A DNA stretch of 64,000 bases from KBS50 sp042434095 (GCF_042434095.1 NZ_JBHLUE010000016.1:248001-312000), one strand, 5' to 3'. Counted from the stretch's first letter, positions 50,844 to 58,249 are shown. Translations and numbers: made by a program. The notes: generated from the letters alone by a model not told the origin.

Positions 50844-50899
50844 GTTAACAGGGGGCCCCGGCTATACAGAAAGCGATAACAAGGGGCCCTTCCTTACAG
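50844..50899. repeat. intergenic repeat with paired GGGGCCC modules
   Basis: Two modules, GTTAACAGGGGGCCCC (50844-50859) and GATAACAAGGGGCCCTTCC (50875-50893), lie in tandem upstream of hisF. On the minus strand they read GGGCCCCTTGTTATC, then GGGGCCCCCTGTTAAC. The reductase stop codon (TAA) lies in the end of the element. From memory this is a common Micromonospora intergenic sequence; a genome search would confirm it. Confidence 0.55.
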
Positions 50900-51895
50900 C
50901 CGGACCAGCATCTTGCCCAGGTTCTCGCCGCGCAGCAGGCCGAGGAACGCCTCGGGCGCCCGCTCGATGCCGTCCACCACCGTCTCGTCGTACCGGATGG
51001 CCCCGTCGCGGAGCCAGCCCGACATGTCGGCCACAAACCGGTCCCGCAGGTCGTTGTGGTCGTTGACCAGGAAGCCGCGCAGCGTGAGCCGCTTGCCGAC
51101 CACCTGTGCCAGGTTGCGCGGCGCGGCCGGCGGCTCGGCGCTGTTGTACTGCGCGATCATGCCGCAGATCGCGGCCCGGCCGTGCACGTTGAAGGCCGAG
51201 ATCGCCGCCTCCAGGTGGTCGCCGCCGACGTTGTCGAAGTAGACGTCGATGCCGTCGGGCGCGGCGGCCCGCAGCGACTCCCGCACCGGGCCGTCGTGGT
51301 AGTCGAACGCCGCGTCGAAGCCGAGCTCACCGAGCCGCTTGACCTTGGCCGGCGAGCCGGCGCTGCCGATCACCCGGGCCGCGCCCTTCAGCTTGGCGAT
51401 CTGTCCCACCAGGCTGCCCACCGCGCCGGCCGCGGCCGAGACGAACACCGTGTCGCCCGGGCGCATGGCCGCGACCTCGAGCAGGCCCGCGTACGCGGTC
51501 TGGCCGGTCAGCCCGAGCACGCTGAGGTACGTGTTGACCGGCGCGATGGTCGGGTCGACCTTCCGGCCGGCGCCCGCGTCCAGCAGGGCGTACTCGCGCC
51601 AGCCGAGCCCGTGCAGCACGGTGTCCCCGGGGGCGAACCCGTCGGCCTCGCTGGCCACCACCTCGCCGAGGGCGCCGCCTTCGAGCGGCGCGTCGAGCCG
51701 GAAGGGCGGGACGTAGGACTTGGCGTCGTTCATCCGCCCCCGCATGTACGGGTCGACGGACATGAGCGTGTTGCGGACCAGCACCTGACCCGGTCCGGGC
51801 GTCGGAACCGGCGCCTCGACCAGGCGGAAGTTCTCGGCGCTCGGCCACCCCTCGGGGCGGCTGGCCAGGTGGATCTCGCGTCCGGTGTCGGTCAT
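50894..51895 (-). CDS. zinc-free NADP-dependent alkene/quinone oxidoreductase (MDR family)
   Basis: 333 residues from ATG 51895, which overlaps the ohr stop (ATGA). It belongs to the leukotriene B4 dehydrogenase/CurA branch of medium-chain reductases: LASRPEGWPSAENFRL, the SVDPYMRGRM motif, VLGLTGQTAYAGLLE, the nucleotide motif VSAAAGAVGSLVGQIAKLKGA, and VDVYFDNVGGDHLEAAI-type segments. No zinc ligands are present. It reduces activated double bonds of aldehydes or ketones with NADPH. Coupling to ohr suggests a shared role in lipid-peroxide or reactive carbonyl clearance. Confidence 0.93.
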   Translation of the reverse strand: MTDTGREIHLASRPEGWPSAENFRLVEAPVPTPGPGQVLVRNTLMSVDPYMRGRMNDAKSYVPPFRLDAPLEGGALGEVVASEADGFAPGDTVLHGLGWREYALLDAGAGRKVDPTIAPVNTYLSVLGLTGQTAYAGLLEVAAMRPGDTVFVSAAAGAVGSLVGQIAKLKGAARVIGSAGSPAKVKRLGELGFDAAFDYHDGPVRESLRAAAPDGIDVYFDNVGGDHLEAAISAFNVHGRAAICGMIAQYNSAEPPAAPRNLAQVVGKRLTLRGFLVNDHNDLRDRFVADMSGWLRDGAIRYDETVVDGIERAPEAFLGLLRGENLGKMLVRL

Positions 51896-52317
51896 CGGGC
51901 TCCCTCCACGGTGAGCGTGACGTCGATGTTGCCTCGGGTGGCGTTGGAGTACGGGCACACCTGGTGCGCCTGGTCCACGAGCTGCCGGGCCGCCTCCGGC
52001 TCGACGGCCGGCAGGCTCACCACCAGCGTGACGGCCAGGCCGTACCCGCCGCTGCCGTTCGGCCCGATGCCCACCCGCGCCTCGACGGTGGAATCGGCGA
52101 CGTCGGCCTTGGCCCGCCGGGCCACCACCCGCAGCGCGGAGTGGAAGCACGCGGCGTAGCCGGCCGCGAACAGCTGCTCGGGGTTGGTCGCGCCACCGGC
52201 GCCGCCCATCTCCTTGGGCACCGCGAGGTCCAGGTCGAGCGTGCCGTCCGAGGTGGTCACGTGGCCGTCCCGACCCTCGCCCGTGGCGAGCGCCTGGGCG
52301 GTGTATAGCGTCTGCAT
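51892..52317 (-). CDS. ohr: organic hydroperoxide reductase (Ohr)
   Basis: 141 residues from ATG 52317, one base after the ohrR stop. The two redox cysteines are in AAGYAACFHSAL and HQVCPYSNATRGN, and catalytic Arg and Glu partners lie near the N-terminus. It reduces organic and fatty-acid hydroperoxides with lipoylated protein as electron donor (family knowledge). In actinomycetes it is controlled by OhrR; here both genes share a promoter. The stop overlaps the start of the oxidoreductase. Confidence 0.96.
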   Translation of the reverse strand: MQTLYTAQALATGEGRDGHVTTSDGTLDLDLAVPKEMGGAGGATNPEQLFAAGYAACFHSALRVVARRAKADVADSTVEARVGIGPNGSGGYGLAVTLVVSLPAVEPEAARQLVDQAHQVCPYSNATRGNIDVTLTVEGAR

Positions 52318-52318
52318 C

Positions 52319-52765
52319 TCAGTTCCCCCTCTGCTGTTGGTGCACGGTCGCGGTGATCCGGGTGAGCGTGTCCCGCAGCGCCACCAGCTCGGCCTCGGTC
52401 AGCCCGGTGGCCGCGGCGACCCGCCGGGGCACCTCGGCGACCCGGTCCCGCACCGCGCGGCCGGCCGTGGTCAGCTCGATCTCGACGACCCGCTCGTCCC
52501 GCGCCGACCGGCGCCGGTTGACCAGGCCCGCCGCGGCCAGCCGCTTGAGCAGCGGGGACAGCGTGCCCGAGTCGAGTTCGAGCGCGGCGCCGAGCTCCTT
52601 GACGGTCGGCGTGGCCGGGTCGCGCTCCCACAGCACCAGCAGCACCAGATACTGCGGGTACGTCAGGCCCAGCTCGTCCAGCAGCGGTCGGTACACGTCG
52701 GTGACGGCTCGGGAGGCGGCATAGAGCGCGAAGCACACCTGCCGCCGCAGCTCCAGATCACTCAC
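52319..52765 (-). CDS. ohrR: MarR-family organic peroxide sensor OhrR
   Basis: 148 residues from GTG 52765, seven bases after a -10 hexamer (leaderless); the frame opens upstream at 52786 but would lie before the transcription start. The sensing Cys is in LRRQVCFALYAASRAVTDVYRPLLDELGLTYPQYLVLLVLWE, the standard OhrR N-terminus. The winged helix is VKELGAALELDSGTLSPLLKRLAAAGLV with wing RSARDERVVEIELT. Oxidation of the Cys by organic peroxide should release DNA and raise ohrR-ohr expression. Confidence 0.96.
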   Translation of the reverse strand: MSDLELRRQVCFALYAASRAVTDVYRPLLDELGLTYPQYLVLLVLWERDPATPTVKELGAALELDSGTLSPLLKRLAAAGLVNRRRSARDERVVEIELTTAGRAVRDRVAEVPRRVAAATGLTEAELVALRDTLTRITATVHQQQRGN

Positions 52766-52772
52766 CCGACCG

Positions 52773-52805
52773 ACGCTAGCCCGCAACTAAATTGCGCACA
52801 ACTTA
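52773..52805 (-). promoter_or_regulatory. ohrR promoter and OhrR operator
   Basis: Read leftward: TTGTGC (52796-52801), 17 bases, TAGCGT (52773-52778). The near-perfect dyad TAAATTG-CGCA-CAACTTA (52788-52805) covers the -35 and has the AT-rich arms typical of OhrR sites. Confidence 0.75.
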
Positions 52806-52853
52806 ATCGGGCGTGACCAAACCCACGATCGAGCCGGCGCCGATCGCCGCCGG

Positions 52854-53576
52854 TCACCCGCCGAGCACGGCCAGCGCGTCCCGGACGGTGAACGCGCCCG
52901 CGTACAGCGCCTTGCCGGCGATCACGCCCTCCAGGCCGAGGGGTTCGAGCGTGGCCAGCGCGCGCAGGTCGTCGAGTGTCGACACGCCGCCGGAGGCGAT
53001 CACCGGCGCGTCGGTCCGGCCACAGACCTCGCGCAGCAGGTCCAGGTTCGGGCCCCGCATGGTGCCGTCCTTGGTGATGTCGGTCACGACGTATCGGGCC
53101 GCGCCGGCCTTGTTGAGCCGTCCCAGCACCTCGTAGAGGTCGCCGCCGTCCCGGGTCCAGCCCCGGGCCGACAGGGTACGGCCGCGCACGTCCAGCCCGA
53201 TCGCCACCCGGTCGCCGTACTCCCCCGCCACCCGGTCGCACCAGGCCGGGTTCTCCAGCGCCGCGGTGCCGATGTTCACCCGCGCCGCCCCGGTGCCCAG
53301 CGCCGCGGCCAACGACTCGTCGTCCCGGATGCCGCCGGACAGCTCCACGGACACGTCCAGCTGCCGGACCACCTCGGCCAGCAGGTCGGCGTTGGATCCC
53401 CGGCCGAACGCCGCGTCCAGGTCCACGAGGTGGATCCAGGAGGCGCCGTCCCGCTGCCAGGCCAGCGCGGCCTCCAGCGGATCGCCGTAGCTGGTCTCGC
53501 TGCCGGCCGCGCCCTGCACCAGGCGGACCGCCCGGCCGTCGGCCACGTCGACGGCGGGAAGGAGGGTGAGGCTCAA
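52854..53576 (-). CDS. priA: bifunctional isomerase PriA (HisA and TrpF activities)
   Basis: 240 residues. The reading frame opens with TTG at 53576, with GGGAG about nine bases upstream; no better start is near. It isomerises ProFAR to PRFAR in histidine synthesis and, in actinobacteria lacking trpF, phosphoribosylanthranilate in tryptophan synthesis. Motifs: AVDVADGRAVRLVQG with the catalytic Asp, VELSGGIRDD, RVNIGTAALENPAWC, GWTRDGGDLYEVLGRLN (Trp and Arg used by PriA for the second substrate), and VVTDITKDGTMRGPN. No trpF was found with trpC, trpB and trpA, which supports the double role. Confidence 0.94.
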   Translation of the reverse strand: MSLTLLPAVDVADGRAVRLVQGAAGSETSYGDPLEAALAWQRDGASWIHLVDLDAAFGRGSNADLLAEVVRQLDVSVELSGGIRDDESLAAALGTGAARVNIGTAALENPAWCDRVAGEYGDRVAIGLDVRGRTLSARGWTRDGGDLYEVLGRLNKAGAARYVVTDITKDGTMRGPNLDLLREVCGRTDAPVIASGGVSTLDDLRALATLEPLGLEGVIAGKALYAGAFTVRDALAVLGG

Positions 53577-53619
53577 CTCTCAAGGCTCCCGTCGGGATTG
53601 GATCAGGGTCAAAATCGGA

Positions 53620-53943
53620 TCAGGTACGTCGGTCCAGGGTCAGCGCGACCAGCACCGGCAGGGCGAGCAGCAGCACCAGGCTGAGCACCACCCGCAGCGC
53701 CAGGTCGTCCACGAGCAACCAGACCAGGGTGGGCGTGGCCATGGCCACCACGGTGATGCCGCTGCGCTGCGACCGGGTGAGCCGGCGCAGCCGGCCGGTG
53801 CGCCGGTCCGGCAGCCGCGGCGCGAGCCGGCGCAGCACCCCGTGCGTCCGCCGGCGCCGGGCCGCCCGCCGCGCGGCCACCGCCCGCTGCCGGTCCAGCT
53901 CCGCCTGCCGGGCCGCGCGCCGCCGGGCGCGTTCCTTGCTCAT
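53620..53943 (-). CDS. small basic membrane protein in the his operon
   Basis: 107 residues from ATG 53943, which overlaps the stop of the preceding 43-residue ORF (ATGA). The first 60 residues are extremely Arg/Ala-rich (ERARRRAARQAELDRQRAVA), followed by two membrane helices (SGITVVAMATPTLVWLLVDDLA and LRVVLSLVLLLALPVLVALTL). It has no catalytic motif. Similar small Arg-rich membrane proteins occur next to priA in related actinomycetes, from memory. The role is unknown. Confidence 0.75.
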   Translation of the reverse strand: MSKERARRRAARQAELDRQRAVAARRAARRRRTHGVLRRLAPRLPDRRTGRLRRLTRSQRSGITVVAMATPTLVWLLVDDLALRVVLSLVLLLALPVLVALTLDRRT

Positions 53944-54071
53944 CCGGTACGCCCCGACGCGGCGCCGCCGAGCGAGGCCGCGCCGGCGGACGCGCCGGCG
54001 CCGTCGGACGCGCCCGCGACGTCGGACGCGGCGGGGATGTCGGCCGCGCTCGCGAGCACCCGGCGGGTCAC
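53940..54071 (-). CDS. 43-residue coupled mini-ORF between hisH and the small membrane protein
   Basis: GTG 54071 overlaps the hisH stop (GTGA), and the stop TGA at 53940-53942 overlaps the next start (ATGA). The peptide is Ala/Ser/Gly/Asp-rich and made of three six-codon repeats of the ASDVAG type (18-base units). It has no family features. The precise overlap at both ends suggests a relay for coupled translation, as at hisC/hisB and trpB/trpA, although this one is a single unit. It could also be chance in GC-rich sequence. Confidence 0.4.
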   Translation of the reverse strand: MTRRVLASAADIPAASDVAGASDGAGASAGAASLGGAASGRTG

Positions 54072-54688
54072 AGCGTGCCCAGCCAGTTGCGCAGCAGCAG
54101 CGCGCCGCCGTCGCCGGACTTCTCCGGGTGGAACTGGGTGGCGCACAGCGCCCCGCGTTCCACGGCCGCCACGAACGGCGTCTCGTGGGTGGTCATCGTC
54201 ACCCGGGCGCCGGTCCCGACCAGCGGCGCCGGCTCGGACACCCCGTACGAGTGGACGAAGTAGAACCGGCTCCCGGCCGGCAGCCCGGCGAACAACCGCG
54301 ACCCCGCGGGCGCCTCGACGGTGTTCCAGCCCATGTGCGGCAGCCGGCGCGCGGGCAGCCGGGACACCCCACCCGGCAGCAGGCCGAGCCCCTTCGTGAC
54401 CACGCCGTGCTCCTCGCCGTACTCGAAGAGCACCTGCATGCCCACGCAGATGCCGAGCACCGGCCGGCCGGCCGCCACGCGTTCGGCGATCACCGGGCCG
54501 GCGCCGACGGCGTCGATCCCGGCCATGCACGCCGCGTACGCCCCGACACCCGGCACCACCAGGCCGTCGGCGCCGGCCGCGGCCGCGAGATCGGCCGTGA
54601 CGGTCACCTCGGCGCCGGCCCGTTGCACGGCGCGTTCGGCCGAGCGCAGGTTGCCCGACCCGTAGTCGAGCACCACCACCCGGGCCAT
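54068..54688 (-). CDS. hisH: imidazole glycerol phosphate synthase glutaminase subunit
   Basis: 206 residues. HisH releases ammonia from glutamine for HisF. The class I amidotransferase triad is visible: Cys in GICVGMQVLFE, His in ATQFHPEKSG, with the adjacent Glu in HPEK. The N-terminus VVVLDYGSGNLRSAERAV and VVPGVGAYAACM are typical. The start ATG 54688 overlaps the stop of a 55-residue ORF (TGATG), with a GGGGAG site inside that ORF. Its stop overlaps the next mini-ORF. Confidence 0.96.
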   Translation of the reverse strand: MARVVVLDYGSGNLRSAERAVQRAGAEVTVTADLAAAAGADGLVVPGVGAYAACMAGIDAVGAGPVIAERVAAGRPVLGICVGMQVLFEYGEEHGVVTKGLGLLPGGVSRLPARRLPHMGWNTVEAPAGSRLFAGLPAGSRFYFVHSYGVSEPAPLVGTGARVTMTTHETPFVAAVERGALCATQFHPEKSGDGGALLLRNWLGTL

Positions 54689-54855
54689 CAGCTCTCCCCG
54701 AACAGCCAGGTGAGACCGCCGGCCGTGGCCAGCAGCGCGAGCACCGACACCAGCGCCACGGCGCCCTTCCCGGCGCCCTGCCGGTGCATGGACACCGCGC
54801 CGCCGAGCAGCGCCCCGGCCAGCGCGAACAGCGCCACGACGAGGATCGTCCCCAT
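54688..54855 (-). CDS. 55-residue small membrane protein between hisB and hisH
   Basis: ATG 54855 overlaps the hisB stop as TAATG; its TGA at 54688-54690 overlaps the hisH start as TGATG. The peptide has two membrane helices (ILVVALFALAGALLGGAVS and GAVALVSVLALLATAGGLTW) with a short charged turn (MHRQGAGKG) and ends WLFGES. Codon third positions are nearly all G/C. It is a real gene by composition and context; function is unknown. Confidence 0.75.
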   Translation of the reverse strand: MGTILVVALFALAGALLGGAVSMHRQGAGKGAVALVSVLALLATAGGLTWLFGES

Positions 54856-55466
54856 TAGAGGGCGCCCTTCGTGCTGGGGACCGCGCCGGCCGCGCGCGGA
54901 TCGATCGAGACCGCCTCGCGCAGCGCCCGGGCCACGGCCTTGAACTGGGCCTCCACCACGTGGTGCGCGTCCGGGTGGCCGCCCGGCCGGGCCGCCCGCA
55001 GCACCTCGACGTGCAGCGTCATCCGCGCCGCCTGGCCGAACGACTCCCAGATGTGCCGGGTCATGCTCGTCGGGTAGACCGGCCCGATGTACGGCGGCAG
55101 CGCCGGCTCGTCGTGCACCACGTACGCCCGGCCGGACAGGTCGACCGACGCCCGGGCCAGCACCTCGTCCATCGGGATGGTGGCCGAGCCGTACCGGCGG
55201 ATGCCCGCCTTGTCGCCCAGCGCCTCCGCCAGCGCCGCGCCCAGGGCGATGGAGGTGTCCTCGATCGTGTGATGCGCGTCGATCTCCAGGTCGCCGACCG
55301 TCCGCACGGTGAGGTCGAAGCCGCCGTGCCGGGCAATCTGGTTGAGCATGTGGTCGTAGAACCCGACCCCCGTGCCGATCTCGGCTCGGCCCGTGCCGTC
55401 CAGCCCAAGCTCGACCAGCACCTTGGTCTCGGTGGTGACCCGTTCGACCCGGGCGGTCCTACTCAT
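54855..55466 (-). CDS. hisB: imidazoleglycerol-phosphate dehydratase
   Basis: 203 residues from ATG 55466 with AAAGG eight bases upstream; a longer frame to 55511 starts in the repeat. The enzyme removes water from imidazole glycerol phosphate using two Mn2+ ions. Metal-binding repeats are LEIDAHHTIEDTSIALG and GGHPDAHHVVEAQFKAVARALREA, and GFYDHMLNQIARHGGFDL is the N-terminal signature. No phosphatase domain is fused. Its start lies in the stop of mini-ORF A (ATGA), and its stop overlaps the 55-residue ORF (TAATG). Confidence 0.96.
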   Translation of the reverse strand: MSRTARVERVTTETKVLVELGLDGTGRAEIGTGVGFYDHMLNQIARHGGFDLTVRTVGDLEIDAHHTIEDTSIALGAALAEALGDKAGIRRYGSATIPMDEVLARASVDLSGRAYVVHDEPALPPYIGPVYPTSMTRHIWESFGQAARMTLHVEVLRAARPGGHPDAHHVVEAQFKAVARALREAVSIDPRAAGAVPSTKGAL

Positions 55467-55576
55467 GGCACACCTTTCGTTCGCGACTGCGGGGCCGGCA
55501 AACCCGGCCATGCGCGCATTCCGGCGTCGGCGCGTCCCACGCGGACCGACCCCGGAACGCGCGTCCTCGCGCTCAC
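55463..55576 (-). CDS. 37-residue coupled mini-ORF A between hisC and hisB
   Basis: GTG 55576 overlaps the stop of mini-ORF B (GTGA), and the TGA at 55463-55465 overlaps the hisB start (ATGA). The peptide runs VSARTRVPGSVRVGRADAG and ends SRTKGVP. It is the second copy of a 113-base tandem repeat, and the same as mini-ORF B except the C-terminal end. AAAGG near its end supplies the hisB ribosome site. Likely a translational relay; a product as such is doubtful. Confidence 0.55.
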   Translation of the reverse strand: MSARTRVPGSVRVGRADAGMRAWPGLPAPQSRTKGVP

Positions 55577-55697
55577 CGGAGCGAACCTTTCGTTCGCGAC
55601 TGCGGGGCTGGCAAACCCGGCCATGCGCGCATTCCGGCGTCGGCGCGTCCCACGCGGACCGACCCCGGAACGCGCGTCCTCGCGCTCACCGGAGCGG
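55472..55697 (-). repeat. 113-base tandem duplication at the hisC/hisB junction
   Basis: Copies 55472-55584 and 55585-55697 differ only at one internal base (GGGCCGGCA against GGGCTGGCA) and the last base. The right copy contains the last three codons and stop of hisC; the left copy leads into hisB. Each copy holds a GTGA overlap and an AAAGG ribosome site. The high identity implies recent duplication or gene conversion. Confidence 0.9.
55573..55689 (-). CDS. 38-residue coupled mini-ORF B between hisC and hisB
   Basis: GTG 55689 lies in the hisC stop (GTGA), and the TGA at 55573-55575 overlaps the GTG of mini-ORF A (GTGA). The peptide runs VSARTRVPGSVRVGRADAG and ends SRTKGSLR; the last two codons repeat the hisC terminus (L-R). 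An AAAGG site precedes the next GTG by nine bases. The overlaps are direct observations and translation is inference. Confidence 0.55.
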   Translation of the reverse strand: MSARTRVPGSVRVGRADAGMRAWPGLPAPQSRTKGSLR

Positions 55698-56759
55698 CTC
55701 CATGGCGGCGAGGAAGGCGTCGGTTTCGGCGGGGGTGCCGGCGGTCACCCGGAGCCAGCCCGGCAGGCCCACGTCGCGCACCAGCACGCCGCGGTCGAGC
55801 AGGGTCTGCCAGGCGGTCCGCTGGTCGCCGGGGACGGAGAACAGCACGAAGTTCGCGTCGCTGTCGGCCACGGCGTGCCCGCGGGCGCGCAGCTCGGCGA
55901 CGATCCGGTCCCGGGAGGTCTTGACCACCTCGACCGTGGCCAGCAGCGCGTCCCGGTGCGCCAGCGCCGCCCGCGCGGCCGCCTGGGTGAGCGCCGAAAG
56001 ATGGTAGGGCAGCCGGACCAGCTGCACGGCGTCGACCACGGCCGGATCCGCGGCAAGATAGCCGAGCCGGCCGCCGGCGAAGCCGAACGCCTTGCTCATC
56101 GTGCGGGTCACCACCAGCCGCGGGTGGCCGGGCAGCAGCGACAGCGCGCTGGGGGTGCCGGGCCGGGCGAACTCCGCGTACGCCTCGTCCACCAGCACCA
56201 TCCCGGGCGCCTCGGCCAGCACCGCGGTCACCACGTCGAGGCCCAGCGCCGTGCCGGTGGGGTTGTTCGGCGAGCAGAGGATCACCACGTCCGGGCGGTG
56301 CTCGCGGACCTGCGCCGCGGCGTCGGCCGCGGTGAGCCCGAAGTCGGCGCCGCGCCGGCCGTCCCGCCAGCCGGTGCCGGTGCCGAGCGCCAGCAGCGGG
56401 TGCATGGAGTATGCCGGGGTGAAGCCCAGCGCCGTCCGGCCCGGCCCGCCGAACGCCTGCAGCAGCTGCTGCTGGACCTCGTTGGACCCGTTGGCCGCCC
56501 ACACGTTGGGCACCCCGAGCCCGTGGCCGAGGTAGTCGGCCAGGTCGGCGCGCAGCGCGAGCGCGTCCCGGTCCGGATAGCGGTTGAGGTCACGCAGCTC
56601 GGCCGCGACCGCCTTGGCGATCGCCTCCACCACCGGCTCCGGCACCGGGTACGAGTTCTCGTTGGTGTTGAGCCGCACGGCAACGTCGAGCTGCGGCGCC
56701 CCGTACGGAACCCGGCCGCGCAGGTCGTCCCGCAGCGGCAGGTCGTCCAGGCCCGTCAC
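55686..56759 (-). CDS. hisC: histidinol-phosphate aminotransferase
   Basis: 357 residues from GTG 56759, in the hisD stop (GTGA). It is a PLP-dependent fold-type I aminotransferase converting imidazole acetol phosphate to histidinol phosphate. Motifs: RLNTNENSYPVPEPV at the start, ANGSNEVQQQLLQAFGG, ILCSPNNPTGTALG, VLVDEAYAEFA, and Lys in VTRTMSKAFGFAGGRLGYL. The end, EPLR then TGA, is repeated in the tandem duplication that follows. Confidence 0.96.
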   Translation of the reverse strand: MTGLDDLPLRDDLRGRVPYGAPQLDVAVRLNTNENSYPVPEPVVEAIAKAVAAELRDLNRYPDRDALALRADLADYLGHGLGVPNVWAANGSNEVQQQLLQAFGGPGRTALGFTPAYSMHPLLALGTGTGWRDGRRGADFGLTAADAAAQVREHRPDVVILCSPNNPTGTALGLDVVTAVLAEAPGMVLVDEAYAEFARPGTPSALSLLPGHPRLVVTRTMSKAFGFAGGRLGYLAADPAVVDAVQLVRLPYHLSALTQAAARAALAHRDALLATVEVVKTSRDRIVAELRARGHAVADSDANFVLFSVPGDQRTAWQTLLDRGVLVRDVGLPGWLRVTAGTPAETDAFLAAMEPLR

Positions 56760-58090
56760 GCGGTCTCCCCCGGCCCGCCCGGGAACCTGGCCCGGACGGC
56801 CTCGCCGTGCGCCGGCAGGTCCTCCACGGTGGCGAGGGTGCGCACGTGCGGCGCCACCTCGCGCAGCGCGGCCTCGTCGTACTCGATCAGGTGGATGCCG
56901 CGCAGGAACGACTGGACGGACAGCCCCGAGGAGTGCCGGGCGCACCCACCGGTCGGCAGCACGTGGTTGGAGCCGGCGCAGTAGTCCCCGAGCGACACCG
57001 GCGCGTACGGCCCGATGAAGATCGCCCCGGCGTTGCGGACCCGCAGCGCCCACTCCCGGGCGTCCCGGGTCTGGATCTCCAGGTGCTCCGCCGCGTACGC
57101 GTCGACCACCCGCAGCCCGGCGGCCAGGTCGTCGACCAGCACGGCCCCGCTCTGCTGGCCGGTCAGCGCCGTGGTGATCCGCTCGCTGTGCTTCGTGAGG
57201 GCCACCTGCCGGACCAACTCGGCCTGCACGGCCTCGAGCAGGCCCTCATCCGGGGTGACCAGGATGCTCGCCGCCAGCGGGTCGTGCTCGGCCTGGCTGA
57301 TCAGGTCGGCGGCCACGTGCACCGGGTCGGCCGTGTCGTCGGCCAGCACGGCGATCTCGGTGGGGCCGGCCTCGGCGTCGATGCCCACGAGCCCGCGCAG
57401 CAGCCGCTTGGCCGCGGTGACCCAGATGTTGCCCGGACCGGTGATCATGTCCACCGGCGCGCACCGAGGCTCGACCCCGGCCGCGTCGGTGGTGGACCCG
57501 TAGCCGAGCATCGCCACGGCCTGCGCGCCACCGGCCGCGTAGACCTCGTCGACGCCCAGCAGGGCGCAGGCGGCGAGCACCCGGTCGTCGGGCAGACCGC
57601 CGTTTTCCCGCTGCGGCGGGCTGGCCACCACCAGCGCGGAGACCCCGGCCGCCTGGGCCGGCACGACGTTCATCACCACGGTCGACGGGTACATCGCGAG
57701 GCCGCCGGGGACGTACAGCCCGACCCGCTCGACCGGCACCCAGCGCTCGGTGACGGTGCCACCCGGCGTCACCGTGGTGGTGTGGTCGGTGCGCCGCTGG
57801 TCGGCGTGCACCCGGCGGGCCCGGTCGATCGACTCGGTCAGCGCCGCCCGGACCTCCGGGTCGAGCCGCCGCTCGGCCGCGACGAGCGCCTCGGCCGGGA
57901 CCCGCAGCCGTTCCAGCCGGACCCCGTCGAACCGCTCGGTGGCCTCGCGGATCGCCGCGAACCCATGCTCCCGGACCGCCTCGACCAGGGGGCGGATCTG
58001 CTCCACCGCCACCGAGACGTCCAGCTGGGCACGGGGCAGCAACTCGCGCGGATCACGCGAGCCACCACGCAGGTCGATCCGGTTCAACAC
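56756..58090 (-). CDS. hisD: histidinol dehydrogenase
   Basis: 444 residues from GTG 58090. It oxidises histidinol to histidine with NAD+ and zinc in two steps. Signatures: VERVGLYVPGGLAMYPSTVVMN, YAAGGAQAVAMLGYG, ITGPGNIWVTAAKRLLRG, VGIDAEAGPTEIAVLAD, LISQAEHDPLAASILVT (zinc ligands Gln and His), YAAEHLEIQTRDA, and YCAGSNHVLPTGGCAR. The GTG start is seven bases after TAGACT, so the operon mRNA is likely leaderless. It is the first gene of hisD-hisC-hisB-hisH-priA. Confidence 0.97.
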   Translation of the reverse strand: MLNRIDLRGGSRDPRELLPRAQLDVSVAVEQIRPLVEAVREHGFAAIREATERFDGVRLERLRVPAEALVAAERRLDPEVRAALTESIDRARRVHADQRRTDHTTTVTPGGTVTERWVPVERVGLYVPGGLAMYPSTVVMNVVPAQAAGVSALVVASPPQRENGGLPDDRVLAACALLGVDEVYAAGGAQAVAMLGYGSTTDAAGVEPRCAPVDMITGPGNIWVTAAKRLLRGLVGIDAEAGPTEIAVLADDTADPVHVAADLISQAEHDPLAASILVTPDEGLLEAVQAELVRQVALTKHSERITTALTGQQSGAVLVDDLAAGLRVVDAYAAEHLEIQTRDAREWALRVRNAGAIFIGPYAPVSLGDYCAGSNHVLPTGGCARHSSGLSVQSFLRGIHLIEYDEAALREVAPHVRTLATVEDLPAHGEAVRARFPGGPGETA

Positions 58091-58097
58091 CCGTGCA

Positions 58098-58103
58098 AGT
58101 CTA
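58098..58103 (-). promoter_or_regulatory. -10 element of leaderless hisD
   Basis: TAGACT on the minus strand ends seven bases before the GTG at 58090. No ribosome site is present; no clear -35 was found. Confidence 0.5.
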
Positions 58104-58249
58104 GGCGGCGCGCCGGCGGCGTACCGGATCGGTCCACACCGCGGACCGTGAGCCGGCCCACGTCGGCCGGCCCGGACGGTCTCACCCGCTCGGTCCGGCC
58201 GCCTACCGGCGGTCGCAGCAGCCGACCGGCCCGAAAACCCAGCGGGCCC

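Noticed and set aside
55472..55697. The tandem duplication as an insertion sequence
   Set aside because: No transposase, terminal inverted repeats or target-site duplication is present; both copies are only 113 bases long.
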